A stretch of DNA of 64,000 nt from Pseudomonas sp. MAG733B (GCF_036884845.1 NZ_CP145732.1:62001-126000), one strand, 5' to 3'; positions 37,826-47,405 are shown, counted from the first letter of the stretch. Numbers and translations are program-made. The notes: a model not told the origin generated them from the sequence alone.

Positions 37826-40009
37826 ATGTCATCGACTTCGTTTCGTCAGTCTCTGCGTCGCCTTTGGGCGCTGGATAAGTTCAGCTACAGCGTGCGGGTA
37901 TTCATCGCCCTGACCGGCACCATGGCGCTGTGTTGGTATCAGGATGAAATGGGGCTGCTGATCCCGTTGTTCCTCGGGATTATCGCCAGTGCCCTGGCCG
38001 AGACCGACGACAGTTGGCAGGGCCGCCTCAATGCGCTTGCAGTGACGCTGGTGTGTTTCGCCGTCGCCGCCCTGTCCGTCGAACTGCTGTTCCCCTATCC
38101 CATTCTTTTCATCATTGCCTTCGCCCTCGCCGCGTTCTGCCTGACCATGCTCGGCGCCCTCGGCGAACGCTATGGCGCGATTGCCTCGGCGACCCTGATC
38201 CTGTCGGTCTACACCATGATCGGCGTGGACCAGCGCGGTGGTGCGGTCACCGATTTCTGGCACGAACCGGTGCTGCTGGTGGCCGGTGCGGCCTGGTACG
38301 GCTTGCTCTCGGTGTTGTGGCAGGCGCTGTTTTCCAATCAACCGGTGCAGCAAAGCCTGGCACGGTTGTTCCGGGAGTTGGGTTTTTACCTGAAATTGAA
38401 ATCGTCGCTGTTCGAGCCGATCCGGCAGATGGACGTGGAAGCACGCCGACTGGAACTGGCGCAACAGAACGGTCGCGTGGTCGCGGCACTGAACGCCGCC
38501 AAGGAAATCATCCTGCACCGAGTCGGCAACGGTCGGCCGGGATCGAAAGTCAGCCGTTACCTGAAGCTGTACTTCCTCGCCCAGGACATCCACGAGCGCG
38601 CCAGTTCTTCGCACTACCCTTACAACGCGCTGGCCGATGCGTTCTTCCACAGCGACGTGCTGTTCCGCTGTCAGCGCTTGCTGCGCCAGCAAGGCAAGGC
38701 CTGCCGGGCGCTGGCCGAGTCGATCCAGTTGCGCCAGCCGTTCATCTATGACGCCAGCTTCGCCGAAGCCCTGGGCGACCTGCACGCCTCCCTCGAACAC
38801 CTGCGCATCCAGAGCAATCCAGCCTGGCGCGGTTTGCTGCGTTCGTTGCGAGCGCTGGCGGCGAACCTTGGCACCCTCGACCGTTTGCTCAGCGACGCCA
38901 GCAACCCCGACGCCCTCGCCGACGCCACCGACAGCAGCCTGCTCGACCGTTCGCCGCGCAACCTCAAGGACGTCTGGATACGCTTGCGTACGCAGCTGAC
39001 GCCGACATCGCTGCTGTTCCGTCATGCCCTGCGCTTGCCCCTGGCCTTGAGCATCGGCTACGCGATGGTGCATTTGATCCACCCGTCCCAAGGTTACTGG
39101 ATCATCCTCACCACGCTGTTTGTCTGCCAACCGAACTACGGCGCCACCCGGCGCAAGCTCGGTCAGCGGATCATCGGCACCGCCATCGGCCTGACCCTGG
39201 CGTGGGCGCTGTTCGATCTGTTCCCCAATCCGCTGATCCAGTCCTGCTTCGCCATCGCCGCCGGGATCGTATTCTTTACCAACCGCACCACCCGCTACAC
39301 CCTGGCGACGGCGGCAATCACCTTGATGATTCTGTTCTGCTTCAACCAGGTCGGTGACGGCTACGGGCTGTTCCTGCCGCGGTTGTTCGATACCTTGCTC
39401 GGCAGCCTGATCGCGGGGCTCGCGGTGTTCCTGTTCCTGCCGGACTGGCAGGGTCGGCGCCTGAACAAAGTGCTGGCCAACACCCTGACCTGCAACAGCA
39501 TTTACCTGCGTCAGATCATGCAGCAATACGCCGCCGGCAAAAGCGACGACCTGGCCTATCGCCTGGCCCGCCGCAACGCGCACAACGCCGACGCGGCGCT
39601 GTCGACCACTTTGGCCAACATGCTGATGGAGCCGGGGCATTTCCGTAAGGAAGCGGATGTAGGGTTCCGTTTTCTGGTGCTGTCGCACACCTTGCTCAGT
39701 TACTTGTCAGGCCTCGGCGCGCATCGGGAAACCCAGTTACCGCAGGATGTGCGCGAACACTTGATCGAAGGAGCCGGTGTGAAACTGGCCAGCAGCATCG
39801 ACGAAATCGCCCAGGGGCTGGCGAGCAAATCCGTCATTGCCATTCAGAGTGATGAAGAGGAAGCGCTGGCCAATACGCTTGAGCAGATGCCTGACGAAAT
39901 CGATGAAGGCCAACGATTGGTACAGACACAACTGGCCTTGATCTGCCGGCAGTTGGGGCCGCTGCGCACACTGGCGGCGCATTTGATCAAGGATACGAGT
40001 GAGGACTGA
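37826..40009 (+). CDS. yccS: YccS/YhfK-family inner membrane protein (FUSC domain)
   Basis: A 727-residue membrane protein with two blocks of about five hydrophobic helices, near residues 25-170 and 395-530, separated by a cytoplasmic region of about 220 residues with coiled-coil character. This is the YccS and aromatic-acid-exporter (FUSC) layout. The second block contains HPSQGYWIILTTLFVCQPNYGATRRKL, a strong family signature. Transport role unproven. The ATG follows CGGAAGGCC at a rather long distance. The last 140 residues are soluble and helical. Confidence 0.85.
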   Translation: MSSTSFRQSLRRLWALDKFSYSVRVFIALTGTMALCWYQDEMGLLIPLFLGIIASALAETDDSWQGRLNALAVTLVCFAVAALSVELLFPYPILFIIAFALAAFCLTMLGALGERYGAIASATLILSVYTMIGVDQRGGAVTDFWHEPVLLVAGAAWYGLLSVLWQALFSNQPVQQSLARLFRELGFYLKLKSSLFEPIRQMDVEARRLELAQQNGRVVAALNAAKEIILHRVGNGRPGSKVSRYLKLYFLAQDIHERASSSHYPYNALADAFFHSDVLFRCQRLLRQQGKACRALAESIQLRQPFIYDASFAEALGDLHASLEHLRIQSNPAWRGLLRSLRALAANLGTLDRLLSDASNPDALADATDSSLLDRSPRNLKDVWIRLRTQLTPTSLLFRHALRLPLALSIGYAMVHLIHPSQGYWIILTTLFVCQPNYGATRRKLGQRIIGTAIGLTLAWALFDLFPNPLIQSCFAIAAGIVFFTNRTTRYTLATAAITLMILFCFNQVGDGYGLFLPRLFDTLLGSLIAGLAVFLFLPDWQGRRLNKVLANTLTCNSIYLRQIMQQYAAGKSDDLAYRLARRNAHNADAALSTTLANMLMEPGHFRKEADVGFRFLVLSHTLLSYLSGLGAHRETQLPQDVREHLIEGAGVKLASSIDEIAQGLASKSVIAIQSDEEEALANTLEQMPDEIDEGQRLVQTQLALICRQLGPLRTLAAHLIKDTSED

Positions 40010-40033
40010 TGGCTGCGGTGTGGTGGTGGACGT

Positions 40034-40126
40034 CATCGCTGGCAAGCCAGCTCCCACAGGGAGTTGTGTTAGACCCAAATCCTATGTAAACCACCAGACA
40101 CTGTGGGAGCTGGCTTGCCAGCGATG
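40034..40126. repeat. REP palindrome pair
   Basis: CATCGCTGGCAAGCCAGCTC and the inverse lie between convergent genes. Confidence 0.9.
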
Positions 40127-40143
40127 AGGCCAGCCGCTCAACC

Positions 40144-40881
40144 TCACATCCCATGCTGCTTCATCAACCGCGCATAACTCCCATCCGCCTTCATCGCCGC
40201 AATCTCGCGGTCGAAACCGGCGACGATCTGCTCATGCTGGGGGTTCTTCAGGCTGACCAGAATGTGCAGGCTGTTCTCGCTCAACGGCTTGGGCAGAAAC
40301 TCCACGGCATTGCGCACCTTGGCAGGCTCGCGGGCCAGGTAATAACGCGCGACGTATTCGTCCTCCAGCGTCAGCTTGACCCTGTCGGCAGCCACCATGC
40401 GCACAGCCATCGCAAAACTGTGCACCGGGATTTTCTGCAGTGATTCGTCCTCGTCAAAGGCCGGTGAATAGGCGTAGCCGCGCACCACGGCAATCGGGTA
40501 CGTGTGCAGTTGCTGCAGATTGTTGAATTCGATCGGTGCGTCTTTGCGCTTGAGAAAGCGCACGCGATTGACCAGGTACTCACCGGAAAACTGCCCGAGC
40601 TTGGTGCGTTCATCGGTGTACCAGGCGTTCACCAATACGTCGTAGCGGCCCTCGCCCACTCCCAGCAAGGCCCGCGCCCAAGGCACCTGTTCAAAATCAC
40701 TGGCAAAGCCGGCCCGCGCCAGCGCGGTGCTGACAATATCCGTGGCCAACCCGCCATTGACCAGCGTGGCGTCGGTAAAAGGCGGCCAGGCATCAGCCAC
40801 CAGACGCAGCTTTTCTGCTGCAGCGTGTTGAGTCAGCAACAGCAATCCAATCAAAGCAAAGGCTTGATGCAATCGCGGCAT
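40144..40881 (-). CDS. Periplasmic solute-binding protein, family 3
   Basis: A 245-residue protein with a signal peptide (MPRLHQAFALIGLLLLTQHAAA). The mature part has the SBP_bac_3 pattern (LRLVADAWPPFTDATLVNGGLATDIVSTALARAG, then YDVLVNAWYTDERTKLGQFS). There is no permease or ATPase gene beside it, so it is an orphan receptor, perhaps for a sensor or for a distant transporter. Ligand unknown; amino acids are usual for the family. Confidence 0.8.
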   Translation of the reverse strand: MPRLHQAFALIGLLLLTQHAAAEKLRLVADAWPPFTDATLVNGGLATDIVSTALARAGFASDFEQVPWARALLGVGEGRYDVLVNAWYTDERTKLGQFSGEYLVNRVRFLKRKDAPIEFNNLQQLHTYPIAVVRGYAYSPAFDEDESLQKIPVHSFAMAVRMVAADRVKLTLEDEYVARYYLAREPAKVRNAVEFLPKPLSENSLHILVSLKNPQHEQIVAGFDREIAAMKADGSYARLMKQHGM

Positions 40882-41052
40882 GCTAGAAAATCCTTAGCGG
40901 GCGGGCTGCCCGACGTGTTTTCAGCCAAAACTCCAAGCCCCGTACCGGCACACCCAGGCACTAAACGTTAGCTCATTGAAGCCACTGCACATCGCTTGAT
41001 TCCAGATTACACAAAGAAGGCAGCGGCGCGCGAAATGAATGATGGCATTTTG

Positions 41053-41084
41053 GTCTTTATCACAGATTTCTCCGCCATAAAGAC
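41053..41084. promoter_or_regulatory. Inverted repeat before the ElaA-like gene
   Basis: GTCTTTAT and ATAAAGAC flank 16 bp, 52 bp before the ATG. It may be an operator or leader hairpin. Confidence 0.3.
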
Positions 41085-41136
41085 ATCCAGCGTCAGGACG
41101 CTTAGTATCGGAGGGACGTTTTCAGGGAATCAAAAC

Positions 41137-41589
41137 ATGACAATCGAATGGGTCTGCAAACACCACAGCGATCTGGGCAAAGAACAGCTGTACGCCATTT
41201 TGCAGTTGCGTGACGAGGTGTTCGTCGTCGAGCAGAAGTGCATTTATCAGGATATCGATGGCCAGGATCTGGCAGGTGATACCTGCCATTTGATGGGTTG
41301 GGACGGGGATCGACTGGTAGCGTACCTGCGCTTGCTTGATCCCGAGCTACAGGGCGGTGATGTGGTCATCGGCCGGGTTGTGACCGCGCCGCTGGGCCGG
41401 GGCAAAGGGTTGGGCCACATAATGATGGAGAAGGCGCTGGTGCAGGCTGAAAAACGCTGGCCTGAGACGCCGATCTATCTCTCGGCCCAGGCGCATTTGC
41501 AGGGGTATTACGGGCGATACGGGTTTGTGGTGGCGGGCGAGGAGTTTGTCGAGGATGGCATTCCGCATATCGGGATGCGTCGTTCCTGA
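41137..41589 (+). CDS. ElaA-like GNAT acetyltransferase
   Basis: A 150-residue GCN5-type acetyltransferase. The ElaA start LYAILQLRDEVFVVEQKCIYQDIDGQD, the acetyl-CoA loop VVTAPLGRGKGLGHIMMEKAL and the C-terminal QAHLQGYYGRYGFVVAGEEFVEDGIPHI are all present. The longer frame upstream is rejected because AGGGAATC lies before ATG 41137. Substrate unknown. Confidence 0.88.
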   Translation: MTIEWVCKHHSDLGKEQLYAILQLRDEVFVVEQKCIYQDIDGQDLAGDTCHLMGWDGDRLVAYLRLLDPELQGGDVVIGRVVTAPLGRGKGLGHIMMEKALVQAEKRWPETPIYLSAQAHLQGYYGRYGFVVAGEEFVEDGIPHIGMRRS

Positions 41590-41595
41590 GGGCCC

Positions 41596-41687
41596 CATCG
41601 CGGGCAAGCCCGCTCCCACAGGTTTTATAACTTACTCAAAATCTGTATTCACTGGAGATCCCTGTGGGAGTGAGCCTGCTCGCGATG
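41596..41687. repeat. REP palindrome pair
   Basis: CATCGCGGGCAAGCCCGCTCCCACA faces TGTGGGAGTGAGCCTGCTCGCGATG between convergent genes; the two arms are of different REP sub-types. Confidence 0.85.
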
Positions 41688-41711
41688 ACGTCAGCAGCCG
41701 CGCCACCAATC

Positions 41712-42011
41712 TCAGGGATACTCCAGCACTGCCTTGACCTGCCGCAGATTACGCTCGATCCACCCCCGATCAATCGCCCCCCACTCGCGAATCCGATAGC
41801 GTCCGGCATGGTTGCGTGCGCCTTCTTCCTGCTCGAACTCGCAGATGATATCCAGATCCGCAAGCGCAGCGATGGTGTCCTGGGCGGTGCGGCGCGGCAT
41901 GCCGGTGACTTCGGTCAGCGCCGGGACGCTGCTGGCCAGACCGCTGTCGATCAGGTACGCCACGTACAAGCGGCGGTAGAAGCTGCTCTTGGTCTTGCTT
42001 ACGTCAGTCAC
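41712..42011 (-). CDS. Small winged helix-turn-helix protein
   Basis: A 99-residue protein with a winged-helix pattern: SSVPALTEVTGMPRRTAQDTIAALADLDIICEFEQEEG carries the recognition helix and the wing. It is likely a DNA-binding regulator. The GTG at 42011 follows AAAGGAGCG, a strong ribosome binding site, and upstream residues look non-coding. It lies 20 bp after the YgjP-like gene and is co-transcribed with it. Target unknown. Confidence 0.75.
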   Translation of the reverse strand: MTDVSKTKSSFYRRLYVAYLIDSGLASSVPALTEVTGMPRRTAQDTIAALADLDIICEFEQEEGARNHAGRYRIREWGAIDRGWIERNLRQVKAVLEYP

Positions 42012-42031
42012 GTTCGCTCCTTTCTGGAAGA

Positions 42032-42532
42032 TCAAATCGCAGTCTGCAAATCCCGCCACGTCAGGTACACCCGCACATCGAACTCCACCTGGTGATAGCC
42101 CGGCTGCATGTGTTCGCACAGCTTGTAGAACGCCTTGTTGTGATCCGACTCTTTGAAATGCGCCAGCTCGTGCACCACGATCATTTTCAGAAACTCCGAC
42201 GGCGCTTCCTTGAACAACGAAGCAACGCGGATTTCTTTCTTCGCCTTGAGTTTGCCGCCCTGCACCCGAGAGATCGTGGTGTGCAGGCCGAGGGCGCGGT
42301 GGGTCAGGTCGAGGCGGTTATCGAACAGCACTTTGTCGATGGTCGGAGCGTTACGCAAATACGCCTGCTTGAGGTCCAGCGCGTAGGTGTACAGCGCCTT
42401 GTCGCTCTGCACGCTGTGCTGTTCTGGGTAACGCTTGCTCAAGTATTCGCCAAGCCGACCGTCAGCGATCAACTGACGCACCTGATCCTGCAACGAAGCG
42501 GGATAAGCCTGGAGGTATTTCAACGCGGTCAT
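42032..42532 (-). CDS. YgjP-like metallopeptidase-domain protein
   Basis: A 166-residue protein with the zinc motif HELAH in MIVVHELAHFKESDHNKAFYKLCEHM, typical of the YgjP/WLM (DUF45) group. The third ligand would be the His in SDHNKAF. No signal peptide; cytoplasmic. Some relatives are adjacent to restriction or repair genes; here the partner is a small winged-helix protein. Function unknown. Confidence 0.82.
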   Translation of the reverse strand: MTALKYLQAYPASLQDQVRQLIADGRLGEYLSKRYPEQHSVQSDKALYTYALDLKQAYLRNAPTIDKVLFDNRLDLTHRALGLHTTISRVQGGKLKAKKEIRVASLFKEAPSEFLKMIVVHELAHFKESDHNKAFYKLCEHMQPGYHQVEFDVRVYLTWRDLQTAI

Positions 42533-42577
42533 CGCAGCGGCAACACAAATAACGAAAAGGTCGCCAGTGTAGCGAAT

Positions 42578-44701
42578 TCAGCGGGTGAGCGCGCTCCAGT
42601 CGAAGGGCTGCACAAAGTGCCCGGTGTCTTCGGCCATCATCGGCCGCGCCACCAGAAACCCCTGCACATACTCACAACCATTGGCTTGCAACCACTCGTA
42701 TTGCGCCACGGTTTCCACGCCTTCGGCGATCACCAGCATGTCGTACTGTTTGCACAGCTCAATCACATTGCGCACCAGCGCTGCGTCCCGCGACGACTCG
42801 GGCAGTCGCGCGATCAAATGGCGGTCGAGTTTGAGCGTATCCAGTTCCAGGTCGCGCAAATGCGCCAGCGAGCATGGCCCGGTACCGAAATCATCCAGCG
42901 CCACCCTGACGCCCAATCCGCGCAGCAAACGCAGCTGCTTGCGGGTCTCTTCCGGGTTGTGCATCAAGGCGTCTTCCGTCACCTCGACTTCCAGATGACG
43001 CGGTTGCAAACCATGACGCTCCAGCACCTGACGCAACTCGGTGACCAGATTCGGCATGGCGAACTGACTGCCGCTCAAACTGACGCCCAGCACCAGGTCC
43101 TCGGCAAACAGCGCTTCCCAGGCTTTGCGTTGCCCGGCGCCGCGCTGGTAAATCCAGCTGCCCAGGCGACTGATCAACCGCGCTTCTTCCAGCAACGGTA
43201 AAAACAGCCCCGGCGGCACGTCGCCGACGCTCGGATGCTGCCAACGCAGCAGGGCTTCAAACCCGCGAATCTGCCCGCCGACAATGGCTACCTGCGGCTG
43301 ATAAACGAGGTTGAAGTCACGGTTCTCGATAGCGTCGCGCACGCTTTCTTCGAGCATCAGCCGCGAGCGGGCCCGGCCGTTCATTTCGTGATCGTAGAAG
43401 CGATATTGCTGGCGACCGGCGCGTTTGGCTTCGTACATCGCGATGTCTGAAGCCCGCAGCAAACCGTCCAGATTCGCTCCGCAATCGGGGAACGTGGCAA
43501 TGCCGATGCTCGCGCCCAAGGCGATATCCAGACCGTCGATCTGCTGACAGATCGACACGCGCTCAATCAGTTTCTCGGCAATCTTCGCCGCTTGTTCGGG
43601 GAACTCCAGATCCAGCAATGCGGTGAATTCGTCACCGCCCATGCGCGCCAGAATGTCGAAGGGCCGCAGGCAAGCTTTCAACTGCTCGGACACCCAGCGC
43701 AGCACCCGATCGCCGGCATCGTGACCGAGAGAATCATTGACCCGTTTGAAGCCATCGAGGTCCAGGTACATCAGGACCCAGGTGCTGTCGGTGCGTTCGC
43801 CACGCAGCAACAGGTTTTCCACGGTCTGGTAAAAGCCTCGGCGGTTGAGCAACCCGGTCAGCGGATCAGTGACGGCCTGGAATTCGAGTTGCTTGTGCAG
43901 GTGTCGCACCACCGACATGTCCAGCACCGTCACCACCATGGCGTGCTGCTCGGCGGGTAACGGCGCACACGACAGCGCCACCGGCACCTGCTGGCCGGGC
44001 GCGGTACGCAGCAACGCATCGTGCAAACGAAATGTCTCGCCGCGCTTGTACCCGGCCAGCAGGTCGGATTCGGCCCACACCGGGATATGCGGCTTTTGCA
44101 GGAAATCCAGAAACTCCTTGCCTTGCAGCTCCTGCACCGTGGCATTGAGCAGGCGCGACATCGCCGGATTGGCGAAGCGGATCAGACCGTCCTCGCTCAC
44201 CACCAGGATGCCTTCGGCGGCGTTCTCCAGCACCGAGGCATTGAAGGCGCGAGCGACCTCCAGGTCATGGCTCAGGCGCTGCAAGGCCCGACGATTGCGC
44301 TGATGCTCCAGCAGCGCCTGGACCTTGGGCTTGAGAATCTGCGGATCGAACGGTTTGAACAGGTAATCCACCGCGCCACTGGCATAGCCCTTGATCACGG
44401 CGTCCTGGGATTGCTCGTTGGCGGTCAGGAAAATGATCGGCGTGAGGCGGGTCCGTTGGCTGCCGCGCATCAGGCGCGCCACTTCAAAACCGTCCATGCC
44501 CGGCATCTGCACGTCCAGCAGCACCAGGTCGACATCGTGTTCGAGCAACAGACTGAGGGCCTCGAAACCCGAGGCAGCCGTAATGACCTGCCAGTCCTGG
44601 CGCTGCAACAACGCGCGCATGCTGATCAGATTCTCAGGGTAATCATCGACTATTAATAACGTTGAGTTGCCGTCAGTTGGCCGGGGCTGCGCGCATTCCA
44701 T
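42578..44701 (-). CDS. Response regulator with REC, PAS, GGDEF and EAL domains
   Basis: A 707-residue c-di-GMP signalling protein. REC is at 14-130 with phospho-acceptor Asp63 (LVLLDVQMPG) and KPF near 116. PAS is at about 150-265. GGDEF is at 355-359 with an allosteric I-site R346-x-x-D349, so the cyclase looks active and product-inhibited. The EAL domain has Glu482 (FEALLRW), Glu573, Asp603-Asp604, Lys624 and Glu660, but the usual metal-binding Asn is Ser541 (VSLSGSQF rather than VNLS). Phosphodiesterase activity may thus be weakened. No histidine kinase gene is adjacent. It is divergent from the PL7 lyase gene. Confidence 0.9.
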   Translation of the reverse strand: MECAQPRPTDGNSTLLIVDDYPENLISMRALLQRQDWQVITAASGFEALSLLLEHDVDLVLLDVQMPGMDGFEVARLMRGSQRTRLTPIIFLTANEQSQDAVIKGYASGAVDYLFKPFDPQILKPKVQALLEHQRNRRALQRLSHDLEVARAFNASVLENAAEGILVVSEDGLIRFANPAMSRLLNATVQELQGKEFLDFLQKPHIPVWAESDLLAGYKRGETFRLHDALLRTAPGQQVPVALSCAPLPAEQHAMVVTVLDMSVVRHLHKQLEFQAVTDPLTGLLNRRGFYQTVENLLLRGERTDSTWVLMYLDLDGFKRVNDSLGHDAGDRVLRWVSEQLKACLRPFDILARMGGDEFTALLDLEFPEQAAKIAEKLIERVSICQQIDGLDIALGASIGIATFPDCGANLDGLLRASDIAMYEAKRAGRQQYRFYDHEMNGRARSRLMLEESVRDAIENRDFNLVYQPQVAIVGGQIRGFEALLRWQHPSVGDVPPGLFLPLLEEARLISRLGSWIYQRGAGQRKAWEALFAEDLVLGVSLSGSQFAMPNLVTELRQVLERHGLQPRHLEVEVTEDALMHNPEETRKQLRLLRGLGVRVALDDFGTGPCSLAHLRDLELDTLKLDRHLIARLPESSRDAALVRNVIELCKQYDMLVIAEGVETVAQYEWLQANGCEYVQGFLVARPMMAEDTGHFVQPFDWSALTR

Positions 44702-44920
44702 GCTGCTTCTCTATGTTCGGGACAGGCCGGCTTCTCGTGAAAACCGGACAAATACTAACCACCACTCTAGACCTGGATCCACAAAAGCAGAAGCTATCAG
44801 TACGCCACCATCTAACTAAAGGGTTAATTCGCCGACTAACGGTCGTCCCCACAGCCCGCTAAAACCGGGAAAGATGGCCTTTTAACAGGATTTTGACGTC
44901 ATCCATCTGTCAGTCCGTCA

Positions 44921-44949
44921 TTAACAAAACGGCCGCCTACGCTTATAAA
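44921..44949 (+). promoter_or_regulatory. Probable sigma-70 promoter of the PL7 lyase gene
   Basis: TTAACA and TATAAA boxes with a 17-bp spacer lie 70 bp before the lyase start. The rest of the 44702-45019 gap, shared with the divergent c-di-GMP gene, shows no other clear signal. Confidence 0.5.
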
Positions 44950-45019
44950 GACCGCCCTCCAAGGCGCGTGCTAGAGCTTCTGGCACGTGCGTGCAGCACA
45001 ATTCGTGGAAGCTATTTTT

Positions 45020-45688
45020 ATGATCGACCTCGCAACCTGGAACCTCAGTGTTCCCGTCGGCAGCCCGCCGTACACCGTTGAAACGTCAAAATTGGTGGAC
45101 GGCTTCAAGGATCAATACTTCCACTCCGACACCGGCACGCTGTTTTTCTGGTCCCCGGTAACCGGCTCAAAGACTGAAAACGCCATCTATCCACGCACCG
45201 AACTGCGCGAAACCTACAGCAACGGCACGCTGCGCAACTGGTACTACCCGGATGCCGACAACCTGCTGCATGCCACGCTGGCGGTGAATCAGGTGCCGAG
45301 CTCGGGCAAAATCGTCATCGGGCAGATCCATGCCTATAACAGCCAGAAGCCGCTGGTGAAGGTCGAATACCAATACAAGACCAAAACAGAGACCGGCAAC
45401 ATTGTCGCCAAGGTGCGCATGCGCCCGGATGATGACGAAGGCCGGGTCATCACCATCGCCACCGGCGTGAAACTCGACCGCGAGTTTTCCTACCTTATTC
45501 ACCTCAGCCCTGGCGGTGCGCTGGGCATCAGTGCCGCGGGCTATCAGTGGGACACCAACATCAGTGCGACCTGGCGCGACAAGCCGCTGTACTTCAAGGC
45601 TGGGGTGTATGTGCAAGACAACACCGGGTACACCAGTGAGGGCGGGAAAGTGACGTTCAGCAAGCTGGATATTGATCACGACAAGTAG
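45020..45688 (+). CDS. Polysaccharide lyase family 7 (alginate lyase-like), no signal peptide
   Basis: A 222-residue single-domain PL7 protein. All three family motifs are present: PRTELRE (substrate-binding Arg and Glu), GQIHAY (catalytic His) and YFKAGVYVQ (catalytic Tyr). It would cleave alginate or a related uronate polymer by beta-elimination. There is no signal peptide, so it is cytoplasmic or leaves by a non-Sec route. ATG 45020 is chosen because GTGGAAG precedes it and homologues begin near the IDLATWNLSVP segment. A shared terminator separates it from fba. Confidence 0.88.
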   Translation: MIDLATWNLSVPVGSPPYTVETSKLVDGFKDQYFHSDTGTLFFWSPVTGSKTENAIYPRTELRETYSNGTLRNWYYPDADNLLHATLAVNQVPSSGKIVIGQIHAYNSQKPLVKVEYQYKTKTETGNIVAKVRMRPDDDEGRVITIATGVKLDREFSYLIHLSPGGALGISAAGYQWDTNISATWRDKPLYFKAGVYVQDNTGYTSEGGKVTFSKLDIDHDK

Positions 45689-45703
45689 CCGAAACGCGCC
45701 CAC

Positions 45704-45730
45704 AAAAAACCCGCCTCTCGGCGGGTTTTT
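45704..45730. terminator. Bidirectional terminator between PL7 lyase and fba
   Basis: AAAACCCGCC pairs with GGCGGGTTTT over a short loop, with A and T tracts on the two sides, so it can end transcripts from both convergent genes. Confidence 0.9.
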
Positions 45731-45754
45731 CATACGAATTAAACGCGGCGGGTC

Positions 45755-46819
45755 TTAGTTGACCTTGGCGTTCAACTCACCTTTCAGGTAACGCTGATAC
45801 ATCGCTTCCAGGGAGATCGGCTTGATCTTCGAAGCGTTGCCGGCGGTGCCGAAGGCTTCGTAACGGGCGATGCACACGTCGCGCATGGCGGTTACGGTGG
45901 CGCCGAAGAATTTACGCGGGTCGAACTCGCTCGGGTTGGTGGCCATCAGGCGACGCATCGCGCCGGTGGACGCCAGGCGCAGGTCGGTGTCGATGTTGAC
46001 CTTGCGCACGCCGTACTTGATGCCTTCGACGATTTCTTCAACCGGTACGCCGTAGGTTTCTTTGATGTCGCCGCCGTACTGGTTGATGATCGCCAGCCAC
46101 TCTTGCGGAACCGAAGACGAACCGTGCATCACCAGGTGAGTGTTCGGGATGCGCTTGTGGATCTCTTTGATACGGTCGATCGCCAACACGTCGCCGGTAG
46201 GTGGCTTGGTGAACTTGTAAGCGCCGTGGCTGGTGCCGATGGCGATGGCCAAGGCATCGACCTGAGTGCGTTTGACGAAGTCAGCGGCTTCTTCCGGGTC
46301 GGTCAGCATCTGGCTGTGATCCAGAACGCCTTCGGCGCCGATGCCGTCTTCTTCACCGGCCATGCCGGTTTCCAGCGAACCCAGGCAACCCAGCTCGCCC
46401 TCTACCGAAACGCCGCAGGCGTGAGCCATGGCTACGGTTTGCTGGGTAACGCGGACGTTGTAGTCGTAGTCGGTCGGGGTCTTGCCGTCTTCGCCCAGGG
46501 AACCGTCCATCATTACCGAGCTGAAGCCCAGTTGAATGGAGCGCTGGCAAACGTCAGGGCTGGTGCCGTGGTCCTGGTGCATGCACACCGGGATGTGCGG
46601 GAATTCTTCGATGGCTGCCAGGATCAGGTGACGCAGGAACGGTGCGCCGGCGTATTTGCGAGCACCGGCCGAAGCCTGGACGATCACCGGGGAGTCAGTC
46701 TTGTCAGCGGCTTCCATGATGGCGCGCATCTGCTCAAGGTTGTTGACGTTGAAGGCTGGAACGCCGTAGCCGAACTCGGCTGCGTGGTCCAGCATCTGGC
46801 GCATGCTGATAAGTGCCAT
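45755..46819 (-). CDS. fba: Fructose-bisphosphate aldolase, class II (Calvin type)
   Basis: Zinc-dependent aldolase, 354 aa, reversibly cleaving fructose 1,6-bisphosphate; in Pseudomonas it mainly serves gluconeogenesis. Metal-ligand motif [13 protein letters not shown] is near residue 83, with later ligands in the GTSHGAYKF and VMHGSSSVP segments. The start [27 protein letters not shown] is typical. It ends the tktA-epd-pgk-fba cluster and has its own 253-bp leader containing a REP pair. Confidence 0.95.
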   Translation of the reverse strand: MALISMRQMLDHAAEFGYGVPAFNVNNLEQMRAIMEAADKTDSPVIVQASAGARKYAGAPFLRHLILAAIEEFPHIPVCMHQDHGTSPDVCQRSIQLGFSSVMMDGSLGEDGKTPTDYDYNVRVTQQTVAMAHACGVSVEGELGCLGSLETGMAGEEDGIGAEGVLDHSQMLTDPEEAADFVKRTQVDALAIAIGTSHGAYKFTKPPTGDVLAIDRIKEIHKRIPNTHLVMHGSSSVPQEWLAIINQYGGDIKETYGVPVEEIVEGIKYGVRKVNIDTDLRLASTGAMRRLMATNPSEFDPRKFFGATVTAMRDVCIARYEAFGTAGNASKIKPISLEAMYQRYLKGELNAKVN

Positions 46820-46958
46820 TGTGTGTGTCTCTCCCGGTTGAGGGTCGTTAATCGTGCCAGCCTGCCGGAGCGGCGGCGGCTATTCAAGTTATTGCAGATC
46901 GGGGGTTAGGGCCGGGCTGCGAATTCGGTGTTGCAAAAGTCCTGAGAAACATCGATTT

Positions 46959-47054
46959 CCTGTAGGAGCCGAGCTTGCTCGCGATGGCGGTCTGACTGCT
47001 AGCACATACGTCGAATGTGCTGACGCTATCGCGAGCAAGCTCGGCTCCTACAGG
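46959..47054. repeat. REP palindrome pair
   Basis: CCTGTAGGAGCCGAGCTTGC arms, inverted, in the gap between the MliC-like gene and fba. No other signal seen in that 253-bp gap. Confidence 0.9.
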
Positions 47055-47072
47055 ATTACGCGTCGTCCCGTG

Positions 47073-47405
47073 TTATTCAGCCTTACAGCCACGGCCAATC
47101 AAATCATTGGTGGCGACCCAGTAAACCAGGCCTTCCTCACCTTTCATGTGAAACGCCAGCATGTTGTCGCTGTACAGCGAACCCGAAGCGCCCGGCTCTT
47201 CCTTCAGGCGATAGACCTGATCGGCGCCGCCCAGGCGTACGTCGACTTGCTTGCGGCTGTCGTCGGTGTAGCGCCACAGCACCTTGGCCTGACTGTCGCA
47301 GGTCCAGGTGGTCCAGTTGTCAGCCGGGGCCGACGATTGGAACGGGTTCAAATTGGCGCACCCTGCCAGCAGTGCCAGCGCCGTAATGGCGATAAAACCT
47401 TTCAT
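47073..47405 (-). CDS. MliC-family lipoprotein (lysozyme inhibitor-like)
   Basis: A 110-residue lipoprotein: signal MKGFIAITALALLAGC with lipobox LLAGC. The mature part has the MliC signature ASGSLYSDNMLAFHMKGEEG, with the SGxxY motif and KGxE loop that block C-type lysozyme, and two cysteines for a disulfide. It would sit in the outer membrane. GAGGAAC precedes ATG 47405; the longer frame is not supported. Its place inside the glycolytic cluster is conserved in P. aeruginosa (PA0554 position). Confidence 0.75.
   Translation of the reverse strand: MKGFIAITALALLAGCANLNPFQSSAPADNWTTWTCDSQAKVLWRYTDDSRKQVDVRLGGADQVYRLKEEPGASGSLYSDNMLAFHMKGEEGLVYWVATNDLIGRGCKAE

Noticed and set aside
37829..39688. 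A 619-codon open frame on the minus strand
   Set aside because: It is antisense to the YccS-like gene and rich in Gln, Arg and Val repeats without any domain.
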